A stretch of DNA of 64,000 nt from Leucobacter tardus (GTDB lineage Bacteria; Actinomycetota; Actinomycetes; Actinomycetales; Microbacteriaceae): positions 992,001-1,056,000 of the forward strand of contig NZ_JAGFBF010000005.1 in assembly GCF_017583045.1 (NCBI RefSeq). Reading direction: 5' to 3'. The notes below the pieces were generated by a model. That model was not told the DNA's origin, made no database searches, and saw only the letters and a program-made list of their open reading frames with translations. Of this stretch, positions 25,600 to 34,625 are shown piece by piece; within the stretch, counting starts at the first letter, position 1; the number at the start of each line of letters is the position of its first letter. The position numbers were made by a program, and so were the translations under genes.

Positions 25600-26502
25600 A
25601 TGACCCGCATCTTCACCGGACTGAGCGCGTTCCCACTCACGCCCCTCCGCGATGATCGTGTTGACGAGCAGGCGTTCACCGGACTCGTCGAACGACTCGC
25701 GACCACCGAAGTGGACTCGATCACCGCGCTCGGCTCGACCGGTTCGTACGCCTACCTCACCCCGGTCGAGCGCGCCCGTGTGGCGCAGTTGGCGGTCGAG
25801 CATGCCGGATCGACGCCGGTCTTCGTCGGGGTCGGCGGATTGCGCACGTCGCACGTGCTCGCCCACGTCGATGCCGCGGCCGAGGCGGGAGCGGCCGGCG
25901 TGCTCCTGGCACCGATGACCTATCAAGCGCTCACGGCGGACGACGTGTTCGAGCTGTTCCGCACCGTCACGGAGCACACCGCACTCCCGGTCATCGTCTA
26001 CGACAACCCGGGTACCACCCACTTCACCTTCTCGACCGACCTCTATGCCCGCATCGGGGCGCTGCCCGGGATCGCATCGGTGAAGATCCCCGGTGTGCCT
26101 CGCGACCCGGAGGAGGCGCGCGCGCACGTGTCCGCGATCCGAGCGGTGCTGCCCGCGCACGTCACCATCGGCGTCTCGGGCGACGCCTTCGGCGCAGCAG
26201 GTCTGAACGCGGGGTGCGACGCCTGGTACACCGCCGTCGGCGGCACGATCCCCGACCCGATGCTGACCATCACCCGCGCCGCGCAGCATGGCAGGCCCGC
26301 CGAGGCCGTTGCCGAATCCGAGCGACTCGCGCCGCTCTGGCACCTCTTCACCGAGTTCGGCGGCAGCCTGCGCGTCACCGCGGCACTCGCCGAGCACCTC
26401 GGCCTGGTGCCCGAGCGCTCACTGCCGCTGCCAATTCAGGGGCTGTCCGCCGAGCAGCGCGCCCGCGTCGTCGCAGTGATCGAGGAGCTCGCGCTCGCGT
26501 AG
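25600..26502 (+). CDS. Dihydrodipicolinate synthase/N-acetylneuraminate lyase family aldolase
   Basis: This 300-residue protein is a class I aldolase-type TIM barrel: GSTGS (45-49), the catalytic Tyr134 in VIVYDNPG, and the Schiff-base Lys162 in ASVKIPG. It is probably not the housekeeping DapA, because it stands alone and departs from DapA around the substrate-binding segment (inference). Pyruvate-dependent cleavage or condensation of a sugar acid or related keto acid is likely. AGGAG lies 6 nt before the ATG. Its 3' end overlaps the convergent PACE gene by 128 bp. Confidence 0.85.
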   Translation: MTRIFTGLSAFPLTPLRDDRVDEQAFTGLVERLATTEVDSITALGSTGSYAYLTPVERARVAQLAVEHAGSTPVFVGVGGLRTSHVLAHVDAAAEAGAAGVLLAPMTYQALTADDVFELFRTVTEHTALPVIVYDNPGTTHFTFSTDLYARIGALPGIASVKIPGVPRDPEEARAHVSAIRAVLPAHVTIGVSGDAFGAAGLNAGCDAWYTAVGGTIPDPMLTITRAAQHGRPAEAVAESERLAPLWHLFTEFGGSLRVTAALAEHLGLVPERSLPLPIQGLSAEQRARVVAVIEELALA

Positions 26503-26941
26503 GTTCGGCGTTCCGACCCTCGTTCATCGCTGAGCTCGGCACCCCGAAGATCCGGTCGAACGCCCAGTTGTAGGCGAACGTGTAGAACGGCACGTAGATG
26601 ATGAAGACCAGATCGAGCAGAAATGCCTGCATGAGCGAGACGCCGAGCCACCAGGCCATGAGCGGCACGATCATGCAGACCAGCGGGATCTGAAAGCACA
26701 GGGCGTGAAGGATTCGTCGGCGCACCGTGCGTGTGCGATCCGGCTGGCGCCGCTCCCAGGCCTCGAAGAGCGTGTTGAACACCAGGTTCCACGTCGTGGC
26801 CACCCCGGTCAGCATGAGCGCGAGCGGCCCGGTGGTCGCCGGCGGCTCGCCCGTGACCACGGTCATCACGACCGTCCCCACGGCGAGACCGAGCACCTCG
26901 TACCCGCCGACGTAGACGACTTTGCGTCTGATTCCCTGCAT
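26375..26941 (-). CDS. PACE family efflux transporter
   Basis: This 188-residue protein has four hydrophobic helices in the tandem BTP (bacterial transmembrane pair) arrangement. The first half begins RRKVVYVGGYEVLGL and the second half includes RRRILHALCFQIPLVCM, ending with YNWAFDRIFG. PACE proteins such as AceI export chlorhexidine and other biocides or short diamines. The final 45 residues after RIFG are Arg/Ala-rich and overlap the 3' end of the aldolase gene, so the natural C-terminus may be non-conserved. It is divergent from a LysR regulator, the usual arrangement for this family. Confidence 0.87.
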   Translation of the reverse strand: MQGIRRKVVYVGGYEVLGLAVGTVVMTVVTGEPPATTGPLALMLTGVATTWNLVFNTLFEAWERRQPDRTRTVRRRILHALCFQIPLVCMIVPLMAWWLGVSLMQAFLLDLVFIIYVPFYTFAYNWAFDRIFGVPSSAMNEGRNAEPTRARAPRSLRRRGRAARRTAPELAAAVSARAPGRGARRVPR

Positions 26942-26986
26942 TGCGACTCACCTCTCTCGACCGACGCAGATCGACGCTACACTCAG

Positions 26987-26994
26987 CAGTACTG
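26987..26994. promoter_or_regulatory. Candidate LysR-type operator (CAGTACTG palindrome)
   Basis: A perfect 8-bp palindrome CAGTACTG is followed by an ACTG-ACGAAAA-CAGT inverted repeat (26991-27005) in the 92-bp region between the divergent PACE and LysR genes. This is where a LysR protein would bind to control both (inference). Confidence 0.45.
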
Positions 26995-27033
26995 ACGAAA
27001 ACAGTCGGTTCCCTTCAGTGTGAGTGACAAATT

Positions 27034-27930
27034 ATGGCTCTTTCCAGCGACAGCATCGAACTCTTCCTCGCCGTGGTCGACCACGGATCCTTCTCCGCGG
27101 CCGCTCGCGCGCTGCGTCGCGTGCCCTCCGCGGTGAGCATGGGCATCGCGAACATCGAGGCCGAGCTCGGCTACCCCCTATTCGATCGCTCGCACCGCGA
27201 GGCGACGCCCACACCGCAGGCGCTCGCCCTGCTGCCGCACGCGCGCTCGGTCGCGAGTCGCCTGCGGACCCTGCAGGTCCACGCCGTCGAACTGTCGCAG
27301 GATCTCGAGAGCACCCTGACCATCGCGATCGCAACGGGCATCTCCGCCGACGAGCTGCTCACCGCGCTGACCGGGATCGGCGATCGGCACCCGCTGCTCC
27401 GCGTGCATCTGCTCACGCTTCCGCCGGATCAGGTGCGCCGGGCGCTGCACGAGGAACGGGCCGATCTCGCGCTTCTGGCCATGCCGCCAGGCGTCGACCG
27501 TGAAGAAGCGTTCGTGCACGTGGCAGATGAACGATTCGTCGCGGTCGCTTCAGCGACGGTCGACACGGCGGGACTCCCCACTGAACTCCGACGGCTGGAG
27601 GATCTCGGCGGCAGTCGTCAGATCGTGGTCGACGGCCCGGATGACGCCGTCGCCGACGCGCGCCACCTGGTGTCCGACAACCGCTGGTTCGTCGACTCGA
27701 CAGAGGCAGCGCTCGGGCTGGTGGAACGCGGCGCGGGCTGGGCGAATCTGCCGACTGCAGTGGTGCGCGACGCAGTCGCGTCCGGTCGCATCCGGACGCT
27801 GGAGTTCGACAACGTCACGAACGGGATCACCGCCCCCGTGCACCTGGTCTGGCTGCGCCGGCGCCCGGTACGCCGGGCCGCGGGTGAGGTCATCGCCCTC
27901 ATGCGCCCGTCGCGTCCCGTTCGACGCTGA
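27034..27930 (+). CDS. LysR family transcriptional regulator
   Basis: This 298-residue regulator has an N-terminal winged HTH (SIELFLAVVDHGSFSAAARAL, then VSMGIANIEAELGYPLFDRS) and a C-terminal periplasmic-binding-like effector domain. It is divergent from the PACE efflux gene. By analogy with AceR-AceI pairs, it probably activates that pump in response to a biocide or diamine (inference). Confidence 0.9.
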   Translation: MALSSDSIELFLAVVDHGSFSAAARALRRVPSAVSMGIANIEAELGYPLFDRSHREATPTPQALALLPHARSVASRLRTLQVHAVELSQDLESTLTIAIATGISADELLTALTGIGDRHPLLRVHLLTLPPDQVRRALHEERADLALLAMPPGVDREEAFVHVADERFVAVASATVDTAGLPTELRRLEDLGGSRQIVVDGPDDAVADARHLVSDNRWFVDSTEAALGLVERGAGWANLPTAVVRDAVASGRIRTLEFDNVTNGITAPVHLVWLRRRPVRRAAGEVIALMRPSRPVRR

Positions 27931-28009
27931 CGGGGGCGCCACTCGTGCCACGACCCGCGCGATCGACTAAACTGGTCGTGTTGGAACTGTCACCGGGACG
28001 ACCCGGTCG

Positions 28010-29197
28010 ATGCGCCTCACCAGCCGGGACGACCCTGCAGAACCGGGAACGCCCGTGCGTCACACGTCATCCGTCAGTGCTATCTTCACCCCCGCGGTGA
28101 TCGTCAGGATTCTCCTCGGGTGGGCCGCGTTCCTCGCGCTCCTGTTCGCGCACCCGCTCCTCGCCGGTCCCCTGCCGACCGCAGCGCTCAGCATCGTGCT
28201 CGCGGCGATCGTCGCCGTCATCATCGTGTGCGCCGGCAGTGTCGTCACTCAGGCCGAGCACCTCGCCCGCCGGCTCGGCGACCCGTACGGCACCCTCATG
28301 CTGACGCTCTCGATCGTGCTCATCGAGGTGATTCTGATCTCCGCGGTGATGCTGGGGCCGGGTGATCACCCCACCATCGCCCGCGACTCGGTCATGGCGG
28401 CGACCATGCTGATCCTGACGCTCGTGGTCGGGGCGGCGCTCGTCGTCGGCGGCCTGCGCCACAGTGGCCTGCGCGTGAACCGCATCGGTGTTTCTGCGTA
28501 CCTTTCACTGCTCGTCGTGCTCGTGGCGGTCACGTTCGCGGTGCCCGCCGTCATCGGGGTCGACGGCGCGTACACGCCCGCGCAGGCGATCCCGATCCTA
28601 ATGCTGACGGTCGTGCTCTACGGGTTCTTCCTGTTCCGCCAGACCGGAGCTCAGAGCGGCGACTTCCGAGAGGTGTCGACGCGTGCTCGCGAACGTTCGG
28701 CGCCTGCGCCACGCCGGCCCATCGGGGCAGTGCTGCAGGAGCACCGTGCCGAGGTGATCGCGCGCGTGCTCGTGCTCGTCGTCACGGTCGTACCGATCGT
28801 GCTGCTCTCCCACGACATGGCCGCACTGCTCGACGAGGGCCTCAGCCGTTTCGGGGCGCCGGTCGCACTGTCGGGCATCATCATCGCGATGATCGTGTTC
28901 TTGCCCGAGGCGATCACGACGGTGCGCGCCGCGTGGATGGGCGAAGCGCAACGGGTGACGAACCTCGCGCACGGTGCACTCGTCTCATGCCTGGGGCTCA
29001 CCCTGCCGGTCGTACTCGTCATCGGACTCGTGACCGGTCAGACGGTGGTGCTCGCCGAGAGCCCCGTCAACCTGCTGCTGCTCGGTGTGGGCCTGCTCCT
29101 CAGTCTGACCACGTTCAGTGCGCAGCGCGTCACGGCGCTCCACGGCGCCGCCCACCTGTTCGTGTTCGTGCTGTACGGGCTCAGCGTGTTCGCGTAG
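28010..29197 (+). CDS. Ca2+/H+ antiporter (ChaA/CAX family)
   Basis: This 395-residue protein has 11 or so hydrophobic segments in two homologous halves. The acidic ion-binding alpha repeats are GDPYGTLMLTLSIVLIEVIL and FLPEAITTVRAAWMGEAQRV, each with the conserved Glu. A central cytoplasmic loop carries Arg-rich REVSTRARERS. ChaA-type exchangers export Ca2+ (and Na+/K+) against protons. A TAAACT -10-like element sits about 45 nt upstream. It converges with the large LuxR regulator at an 18-bp gap. Confidence 0.85.
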   Translation: MRLTSRDDPAEPGTPVRHTSSVSAIFTPAVIVRILLGWAAFLALLFAHPLLAGPLPTAALSIVLAAIVAVIIVCAGSVVTQAEHLARRLGDPYGTLMLTLSIVLIEVILISAVMLGPGDHPTIARDSVMAATMLILTLVVGAALVVGGLRHSGLRVNRIGVSAYLSLLVVLVAVTFAVPAVIGVDGAYTPAQAIPILMLTVVLYGFFLFRQTGAQSGDFREVSTRARERSAPAPRRPIGAVLQEHRAEVIARVLVLVVTVVPIVLLSHDMAALLDEGLSRFGAPVALSGIIIAMIVFLPEAITTVRAAWMGEAQRVTNLAHGALVSCLGLTLPVVLVIGLVTGQTVVLAESPVNLLLLGVGLLLSLTTFSAQRVTALHGAAHLFVFVLYGLSVFA

Positions 29198-29215
29198 GGG
29201 TGCGGATCCCGTCGG

Positions 29216-31765
29216 TCACCTGCGGTGGGTCCGCCGGACGAGCTCGAGCAGTGCGGCACGGGAGTGCGTGCCCGTCTTCCGCATCGCGTTCGCGAGGTGG
29301 TTGTCGACGGTTCGAGCACTGAGCAGCAGCCGCTCGGCGATCTGCGCACTGGTCAGCGTCGCCGTCAGCAGCGTGATCTCGACCTCGCGCGGGCTCAGCG
29401 CGGGCGCCGCCGGCGGTGGTGCGTCCGGGGAGGTTGCGGTGTCCCGCTCCCCGATCGTGTCGATGAGTGCGGTGATTCCCGCTTCGATCGCGAGCAGACC
29501 GTCGTGATCGCTCGCCGAGGCGTCCCGCAGGCTCGTCAGCACGATGAGGGCCGTGTGAATGTCCCCGTCCGGCCGGTACGCTCGCGCGAGCTCCGCCGCC
29601 GAGCGGGGGTCTTGCGTGACGTCGCCGATGAAGGTGGCGAACTGTCGATGCGCGGCGATGCCGGTCTCGTCGAGGATCCGGCGCAGCGCGTCCGCCGTGC
29701 CCGGTGACGGCGCCAAGCGCACGGCAGTGAGGCCGAGGGTGACTGCAGCGAGTGTCCATCCGCGGGCGATGCAGTCCGTGGCCGCCTCGGTGAGGGACGT
29801 CGCCGCGAGGTCGGGCCGGCCGTCCTCCTGGTGACGGATCGCCGCCGAGAGCGCGGGCTGCGCCATCGGGAACGACCACGCGGAGTCCGCCCACTGGTCG
29901 GCGATGTCACCGAAGGCTTCCGGCGAGACGCCCCAACCGTTGCGCAGCGCGAGGAGACCGGCCGCGCGGGTCATGGCCGCTTGCAGGCTGCTCAGTGCGA
30001 GGGGCAGGTTGCTGAAGAGCAGGGTGAGGTCGAGCGCCCGGCGCACATCGTGCACGCGCCCGAGGTGGGCGGAGGCGATGGTCAGCAGGTAGGACTCGAC
30101 GACGATGTCGACTTTGCTGAGCTGGGCCCGCGCCCGCGTGAGTGCGGCAGCGGCGTCGTGCGCCAAACGTTCCTCCGCCCCCAGCGACAACCGCGCCAAC
30201 CCGGTGGCGAGCCTGACGATGACGCGCTGCAGCCCCGTTCCCGGCTCGACGCCGTCGAGCATTGCGAGCGCATCGGCACCGCGCGCGGCGATCGCGTGCA
30301 GCAGCGCGCACACGGCTCGGGCGATGGGCTCCGGTGCGTCGCTCTCGGTGGCGAGCCGGGCCGCGTCGCTCAGCATGTCGTCGGTGATGCCGAGCGCGGT
30401 GCCGCGCAGCAGCAATTTGATCGCATCGGCCCATTGGCGGTCGCCCGGTTCGGGTGCGGTGAAGGCGTCGAGCACGCGGAGCCCGCCGGGCAGGTCGCGT
30501 TCGGCGTAGGTGACCCAGAGCGCTTCGTGCAGCACGAATGCTCGGGAGGCGTCGGCTGCCGGATCGTGGTGACGCGTGACGGCGAAGATCTCGGCGCGGC
30601 TTTCGGGGAGGCTGGAGGTGACCCATGCGAGGTTGAGGAGGCGCAGTGCGTGCGCGACCGTGGGTGACTCGCGCCAGAGGTGTTCTTGCGCGCGTGAGCG
30701 CATCACGTCTTCTCCGTTGAGGTAGCGCGCGATGATGGTGTCGGACGATGACACTTCGGAGGCGTCGAGCGTCTCGGGGGTGTCACCTCTGGGCCGCAGC
30801 AGAACATCGCGCGGAACCGAGGTGCGCGCTGAGATCTCGTCGGAGACGAGCAGGCTCATCGCGTCCACCGGACGGCGGAGCAGGTAGTCGGTGATCAGTG
30901 GTGGGGTGAGCGCGATGACGGGCTCCGCACTGGGCGCGCCGATGACGGTGGTGAGTCCGTTGAGGGCGAGCCGGTCGAGTGCGCCATCGTCGATGAGTGA
31001 ACGTGCTTCTCCGATGGTGCGGACGCCGGCGAGGGCGAGCGTATGGGCGGATCGGATGATGTCGTTGCCGTAGCTGGCCAGCATTTCTCCGACGTGTTCG
31101 TGGATCTCAGCGTTCCAGAGGTGTGCGCCGATCATTTCCCAGATGCCGCGTCGCTGGGCGATGCTGCGTGCGCTGCGCGCGCTGACGGTGAGTGCACGGA
31201 CGAGGCCGATGTTGCCTGCGGTTTTGCTGCGTACGCGGGCGATGAGGGCGGGGTTGACGGTGCCGCCGAGTATCGCCGACATCAGCTGCCCGACTTCGTC
31301 GAATTGGAGGGAGGGCATGTCGAGGCGGATGCAGCGGCGATGGAGTCGGTTCGTGGAGCGCGCGGTGGGTTCGGTGTAGCCGACGGCGGTGACGAGGGTG
31401 ACGCCGGTTCGGGCGAGCGCGAGGTCGACGGCGGCGCGGGATGCGGGGTCGAGGCGGTCTTCGTCGTCGATGACGAGCAGGTGACTGTTGGAGTCTTTCA
31501 GTTCCGCGGCGAGGGCTGCTCCGTAGGCGACAACGGTGGGAGCGGGTGCGGTGATGGACGCTGCTTGGAGCGCTTCGAATGGCCAGTTGTGGAGGGTTCT
31601 GCTGTAGGGGATGGTGGTGGCCATGAGTCCGAGTTCGTCGGCTCGGGTGATGATGGTGCGGAGCAGTTTCGAACGTCCACTTCCCCTGGCGCCTACGACG
31701 GTGATGTCGATTTTGGCTTCGAGTGCGCGCAGGATGCGGAGTGTTTCTTCTTCGAAGAGCCTCAT
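29216..31765 (-). CDS. LuxR-family STAND-type ATPase regulator of the SipW locus
   Basis: This 849-residue protein has an N-terminal NTPase domain, a long helical middle and a C-terminal LuxR helix-turn-helix (LSPREVEITLLTATLTSAQIA, then LLSARTVDNHLANAMRKTG). The P-loop reads GARGSGRS with Arg31 in place of the usual Lys; Walker B is LLVIDDEDRLD. It is the last gene of the SipW-type locus, 54 bp after the signal peptidase gene. It is therefore the probable dedicated regulator of the secreted-protein genes (inference). Nucleotide hydrolysis may be weak or absent. Confidence 0.86.
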   Translation of the reverse strand: MRLFEEETLRILRALEAKIDITVVGARGSGRSKLLRTIITRADELGLMATTIPYSRTLHNWPFEALQAASITAPAPTVVAYGAALAAELKDSNSHLLVIDDEDRLDPASRAAVDLALARTGVTLVTAVGYTEPTARSTNRLHRRCIRLDMPSLQFDEVGQLMSAILGGTVNPALIARVRSKTAGNIGLVRALTVSARSARSIAQRRGIWEMIGAHLWNAEIHEHVGEMLASYGNDIIRSAHTLALAGVRTIGEARSLIDDGALDRLALNGLTTVIGAPSAEPVIALTPPLITDYLLRRPVDAMSLLVSDEISARTSVPRDVLLRPRGDTPETLDASEVSSSDTIIARYLNGEDVMRSRAQEHLWRESPTVAHALRLLNLAWVTSSLPESRAEIFAVTRHHDPAADASRAFVLHEALWVTYAERDLPGGLRVLDAFTAPEPGDRQWADAIKLLLRGTALGITDDMLSDAARLATESDAPEPIARAVCALLHAIAARGADALAMLDGVEPGTGLQRVIVRLATGLARLSLGAEERLAHDAAAALTRARAQLSKVDIVVESYLLTIASAHLGRVHDVRRALDLTLLFSNLPLALSSLQAAMTRAAGLLALRNGWGVSPEAFGDIADQWADSAWSFPMAQPALSAAIRHQEDGRPDLAATSLTEAATDCIARGWTLAAVTLGLTAVRLAPSPGTADALRRILDETGIAAHRQFATFIGDVTQDPRSAAELARAYRPDGDIHTALIVLTSLRDASASDHDGLLAIEAGITALIDTIGERDTATSPDAPPPAAPALSPREVEITLLTATLTSAQIAERLLLSARTVDNHLANAMRKTGTHSRAALLELVRRTHRR

Positions 31766-31819
31766 GCTCGCCCCGCTCCCTGGTTTTTGCCGGATGAGTC
31801 GAGCTTACGCGCCGTCGGG

Positions 31820-32395
31820 TCAGTGTTTGCGGTGTCTCGTCTGACTGTCGCGCGGCGGGATGAACCCGAAGATGGTGAACGCGATGATGAGTAGCACCAT
31901 GCAGGTGATGCCGAGCGGGGTGCGGATCACCGCCGCCGCGGTGCCGAGCCCGGGCACGTGGAAGACGACTTCGCCGACGGTGCGGACGGGGTACGGGGCG
32001 GGATCGGCGTCGGTGTTCGCGTCGCCTTGCAGGGTGAGTTCGATGTTGCCGTTGTCGTCGGTGATGTCGGTGACGCGGTGGGTGACGAGGCCGCTCCCGA
32101 TGACTCGGTCGACGGTGACGATGTCGCCGACGCGGACTTCGGAGGCGGGGATCTCGCGTGCGAAGGTCATGGAGCCGGTGGGGATGGTGGGGCTCATGGA
32201 TCCGGAGATCACGATCGCGGGGCGTACTCCGGCGACGAGGCAGACGATGACGACGACGATGGTGATCGCGCCGAGAATCGCGGCTGTGGTGATGGTGATC
32301 GATCGGATGATCGCGCTGATCGGCCGGCGGCGGGGACGTTCTGGGGAGGTCTCCGCCGCCGTTTCGACCGTGCTGGCGTGTTCGGTGGTGCTCAT
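31820..32395 (-). CDS. SipW-like signal peptidase I (archaeal/ER type, Ser-His)
   Basis: This 191-residue membrane peptidase has a hydrophobic helix at about 33-55 and then the catalytic serine motif SGSMSPTIPTGS (Ser66). VGDIVTV follows, then the THRV motif with His106 instead of Lys as the general base. LQGDANTDADP supplies the conserved Asp, and a second helix lies near the C-terminus. Ser-His peptidases of this type (Bacillus SipW) process TasA/TapA-like substrates. The flanking genes encode short exported proteins with the matching signal type, so it is their dedicated peptidase (inference). Confidence 0.9.
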   Translation of the reverse strand: MSTTEHASTVETAAETSPERPRRRPISAIIRSITITTAAILGAITIVVVIVCLVAGVRPAIVISGSMSPTIPTGSMTFAREIPASEVRVGDIVTVDRVIGSGLVTHRVTDITDDNGNIELTLQGDANTDADPAPYPVRTVGEVVFHVPGLGTAAAVIRTPLGITCMVLLIIAFTIFGFIPPRDSQTRHRKH

Positions 32396-32410
32396 GTGGT
32401 GGTGTGGCCG

Positions 32411-33169
32411 CTACTCTGCCCGCGATGCGGCGTCGAACACGATGCGGAGGAGCGAAGTGCCCCCGTTGAGCGACGCGGTGTCTTGCGCACCGGTGGCGGT
32501 TTTCTCGGCGTAGTGGAGTTCGAACTCGATGACCTTGGCGGAACCTTTCGCGCCCGGCACGTAGGCGTCTCCGTCTTGGTGCGCTCCCGCGTCGCCGCGC
32601 GGGGCGAGCGCGAACGTTCCCGGAGACTTCGCCAACTGCGACAAATACTGATCGGCGAAGAGCTCGGTGCCGCTGGTCAGGTCTCGCGCTGAGATCGTGA
32701 GGTAGTCGGAGATGTCTTTCGTCTGCTTCCCTCGGCTTTCGAGTGTGACCTGCATGTCGGCGAAGAGGGCTTCCGAGTCGTTGAACACGGGAACCTGCAT
32801 CTTCAGCGTCTTGCCTGGCACGAATCCCGCGGCGCCTGAGACGGCCCAGTCGATGGCGTCCGGGTCGTCGAGCATAGAGACGACGCCCTCGGTGACGTTC
32901 TTGTCGACGATGGTGGGGTCGGTCACGAGGCCGACCTGGAAGCGGTTGCTTCCGCCGAGGGCGCCGTCGCTGCCGAGCCCGAGCCAGGCGGAGTCGCTGA
33001 GTGCGGCGGCGGTCAGTGTCGCGTTCATGAACAGCGCGAGCCCGGCGAGGGCGGCGATGGCGATGGCGAGGAGGGCCGGTCGCCCGGTTCTCGGTGCGGT
33101 CATCGGTGAGAATGCGGTGGCGTGCGCGGCTCCCGCGCGGTTCCGTGAGTGGGGCATCTGCCACTTCAT
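32411..33169 (-). CDS. Exported protein with alternate-type (SipW-dependent) signal sequence
   Basis: This 252-residue protein has an N-terminal basic segment and a helix (ALLAIAIAALAGLALFMNAT) followed by LTAAALSDSAW. That is the pattern of alternate-signal exported proteins processed by SipW-like peptidases. The mature domain starts near NRFQVGLVTDPT and is predicted to be all-beta. AGGAGA precedes the ATG at 33167-33169. It sits 15 bp upstream of the signal-peptidase gene. It may be a fibre subunit or accessory (inference from TasA-type loci). Confidence 0.83.
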   Translation of the reverse strand: MKWQMPHSRNRAGAAHATAFSPMTAPRTGRPALLAIAIAALAGLALFMNATLTAAALSDSAWLGLGSDGALGGSNRFQVGLVTDPTIVDKNVTEGVVSMLDDPDAIDWAVSGAAGFVPGKTLKMQVPVFNDSEALFADMQVTLESRGKQTKDISDYLTISARDLTSGTELFADQYLSQLAKSPGTFALAPRGDAGAHQDGDAYVPGAKGSAKVIEFELHYAEKTATGAQDTASLNGGTSLLRIVFDAASRAE

Positions 33170-33203
33170 GTTTCGGTTTCTCCTGTCGAGCGTGTCGTGC
33201 GTG

Positions 33204-34625
33204 CTAGCTGCCGAGGAACGACAGGTCGGACGGGGTCTTGCCCGGGAAGCGGATCTCGCGAACGGTCGTTTCTCCACCCTGCGGGCCGGTTCCGGCGGCG
33301 TTCAGTCCGACGGCGCCCTGCGGGTTGTATCCGCGCCCGTAGACGCCTTGGAGTCCACCTGCGGCGTCAACGCGCATCCAGAGGTTGAATCCCATGCCGG
33401 GTTGGACACTCGTGACGTTGTCGTCGATTTTCACCGGCACTGATCCGTTGCCCAAGCTGTAGTTCGAGGGTCCGTAGCCCCACAGCTCGTACCCTACGGC
33501 GTCTGGATCGTCGGGTTCGCGCAGGTAGGCGACGCCGTAGAAGTTCGGCGCCAGTACAGCAACATTGTCGGCGACGATCGCGGGGGTCGTCGGATCTGGG
33601 TGACCTGTCACAAGTTGGTTCTGCCCCCATGACAGGACTCGCCCGTCGGAGAGGAGCGCGACGCCGTATCCCCAGTCGAAACCACCGAAACCTACCTGTA
33701 CGACGTAGGAATCGGGACTGTTCTCCCTGTTCCACGCTTGAAGCCCGTTGACCAACGTAGCGTCGGTCGAGCTATTCACGCTCTGGTTGCCCGGCAGCTC
33801 ATTACGGTGGTTGCCGCCATGGGACCCCGCTGTCGTGCGCCCCCACACGTAGACGTTGCCGTTGTCGAGCACGGTGCCGACCATGTAGTAGCCGCCCATT
33901 ACCGACATGGGCCGGCCTTTCTCTCCCGCGGGAAGCGGGGACGCCTGCGGCACATATCCATCGACGCCACCCTGCACTGGATTGCCCCAGCGCCAGATGC
34001 TGCCCTCGGTATCGACCGCGATCGCAGCGTTGCGCTCCGACGCTGCGAGCAACGTGATTCCATCGAGCGGGGTGCCATCCGCCTTCATCACCGCTTTCGG
34101 GTCGTAACCCCGGTAGGTGTACTGAGATTTCGAATCGGGATGCAGATAGCTGCCAGCACCCCAAGCCCAGACCTGTCCGGTATCTGCCGTGGCAGCGACG
34201 GCTGTACGACGGTCTGCGGCGATCATCGACAGCGCCGGATCCCCGGGGATCGGCACCTGGCGGGGGTACCCGTTCGCTCCGTTGAGGATCGTATCGGTCG
34301 CGGTGCCTCCGAGCGCGGCGCCCGCGTCGCCACCCGCCCCTACGCGCCCCCACGCCCATGCCTTGCCGTTCGCATCGAGAGACATCGCTGTGTCAACCGT
34401 CTTCGCCTGCAGTGTGGCGGGCCAGCGGTACGGCACGATGGCTGCTGTGGAGGGCGAGCGGGTACTCGCGGTGTCTTCGTATGCGGCAGCGGTCGCGGGG
34501 ATGAAGACCGCCATCCCGCAGCACGCCGCAAGCATGGCGGAGACGAAGCGCCGCGTGCGCGTGCGGTGGGCTGCACCGGACTGAGGTACACGTCGTGCGG
34601 TCGTTCGAATTTGTGACTCACTCAC
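33204..34625 (-). CDS. Secreted RCC1-repeat (beta-propeller) protein
   Basis: This 473-residue protein has an export signal (RRFVSAMLAACCGMAVFIPATA, cleavage near AAA-YED). A series of RCC1-like blades follows, each with a W-G core: KAWAWGRVG, QVWAWGAGS, SIWRWGNP, NVYVWGRTT, VLSWGQNQ, ELWGYGPSN. RCC1 domains form seven-bladed propellers that bind proteins or ligands. Start GTG at 34623-34625 overlaps the upstream stop (GTGA) after GAGGAG. Within this locus it may cap, assemble or bind the exported subunits (inference). Confidence 0.85.
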   Translation of the reverse strand: MSESQIRTTARRVPQSGAAHRTRTRRFVSAMLAACCGMAVFIPATAAAYEDTASTRSPSTAAIVPYRWPATLQAKTVDTAMSLDANGKAWAWGRVGAGGDAGAALGGTATDTILNGANGYPRQVPIPGDPALSMIAADRRTAVAATADTGQVWAWGAGSYLHPDSKSQYTYRGYDPKAVMKADGTPLDGITLLAASERNAAIAVDTEGSIWRWGNPVQGGVDGYVPQASPLPAGEKGRPMSVMGGYYMVGTVLDNGNVYVWGRTTAGSHGGNHRNELPGNQSVNSSTDATLVNGLQAWNRENSPDSYVVQVGFGGFDWGYGVALLSDGRVLSWGQNQLVTGHPDPTTPAIVADNVAVLAPNFYGVAYLREPDDPDAVGYELWGYGPSNYSLGNGSVPVKIDDNVTSVQPGMGFNLWMRVDAAGGLQGVYGRGYNPQGAVGLNAAGTGPQGGETTVREIRFPGKTPSDLSFLGS

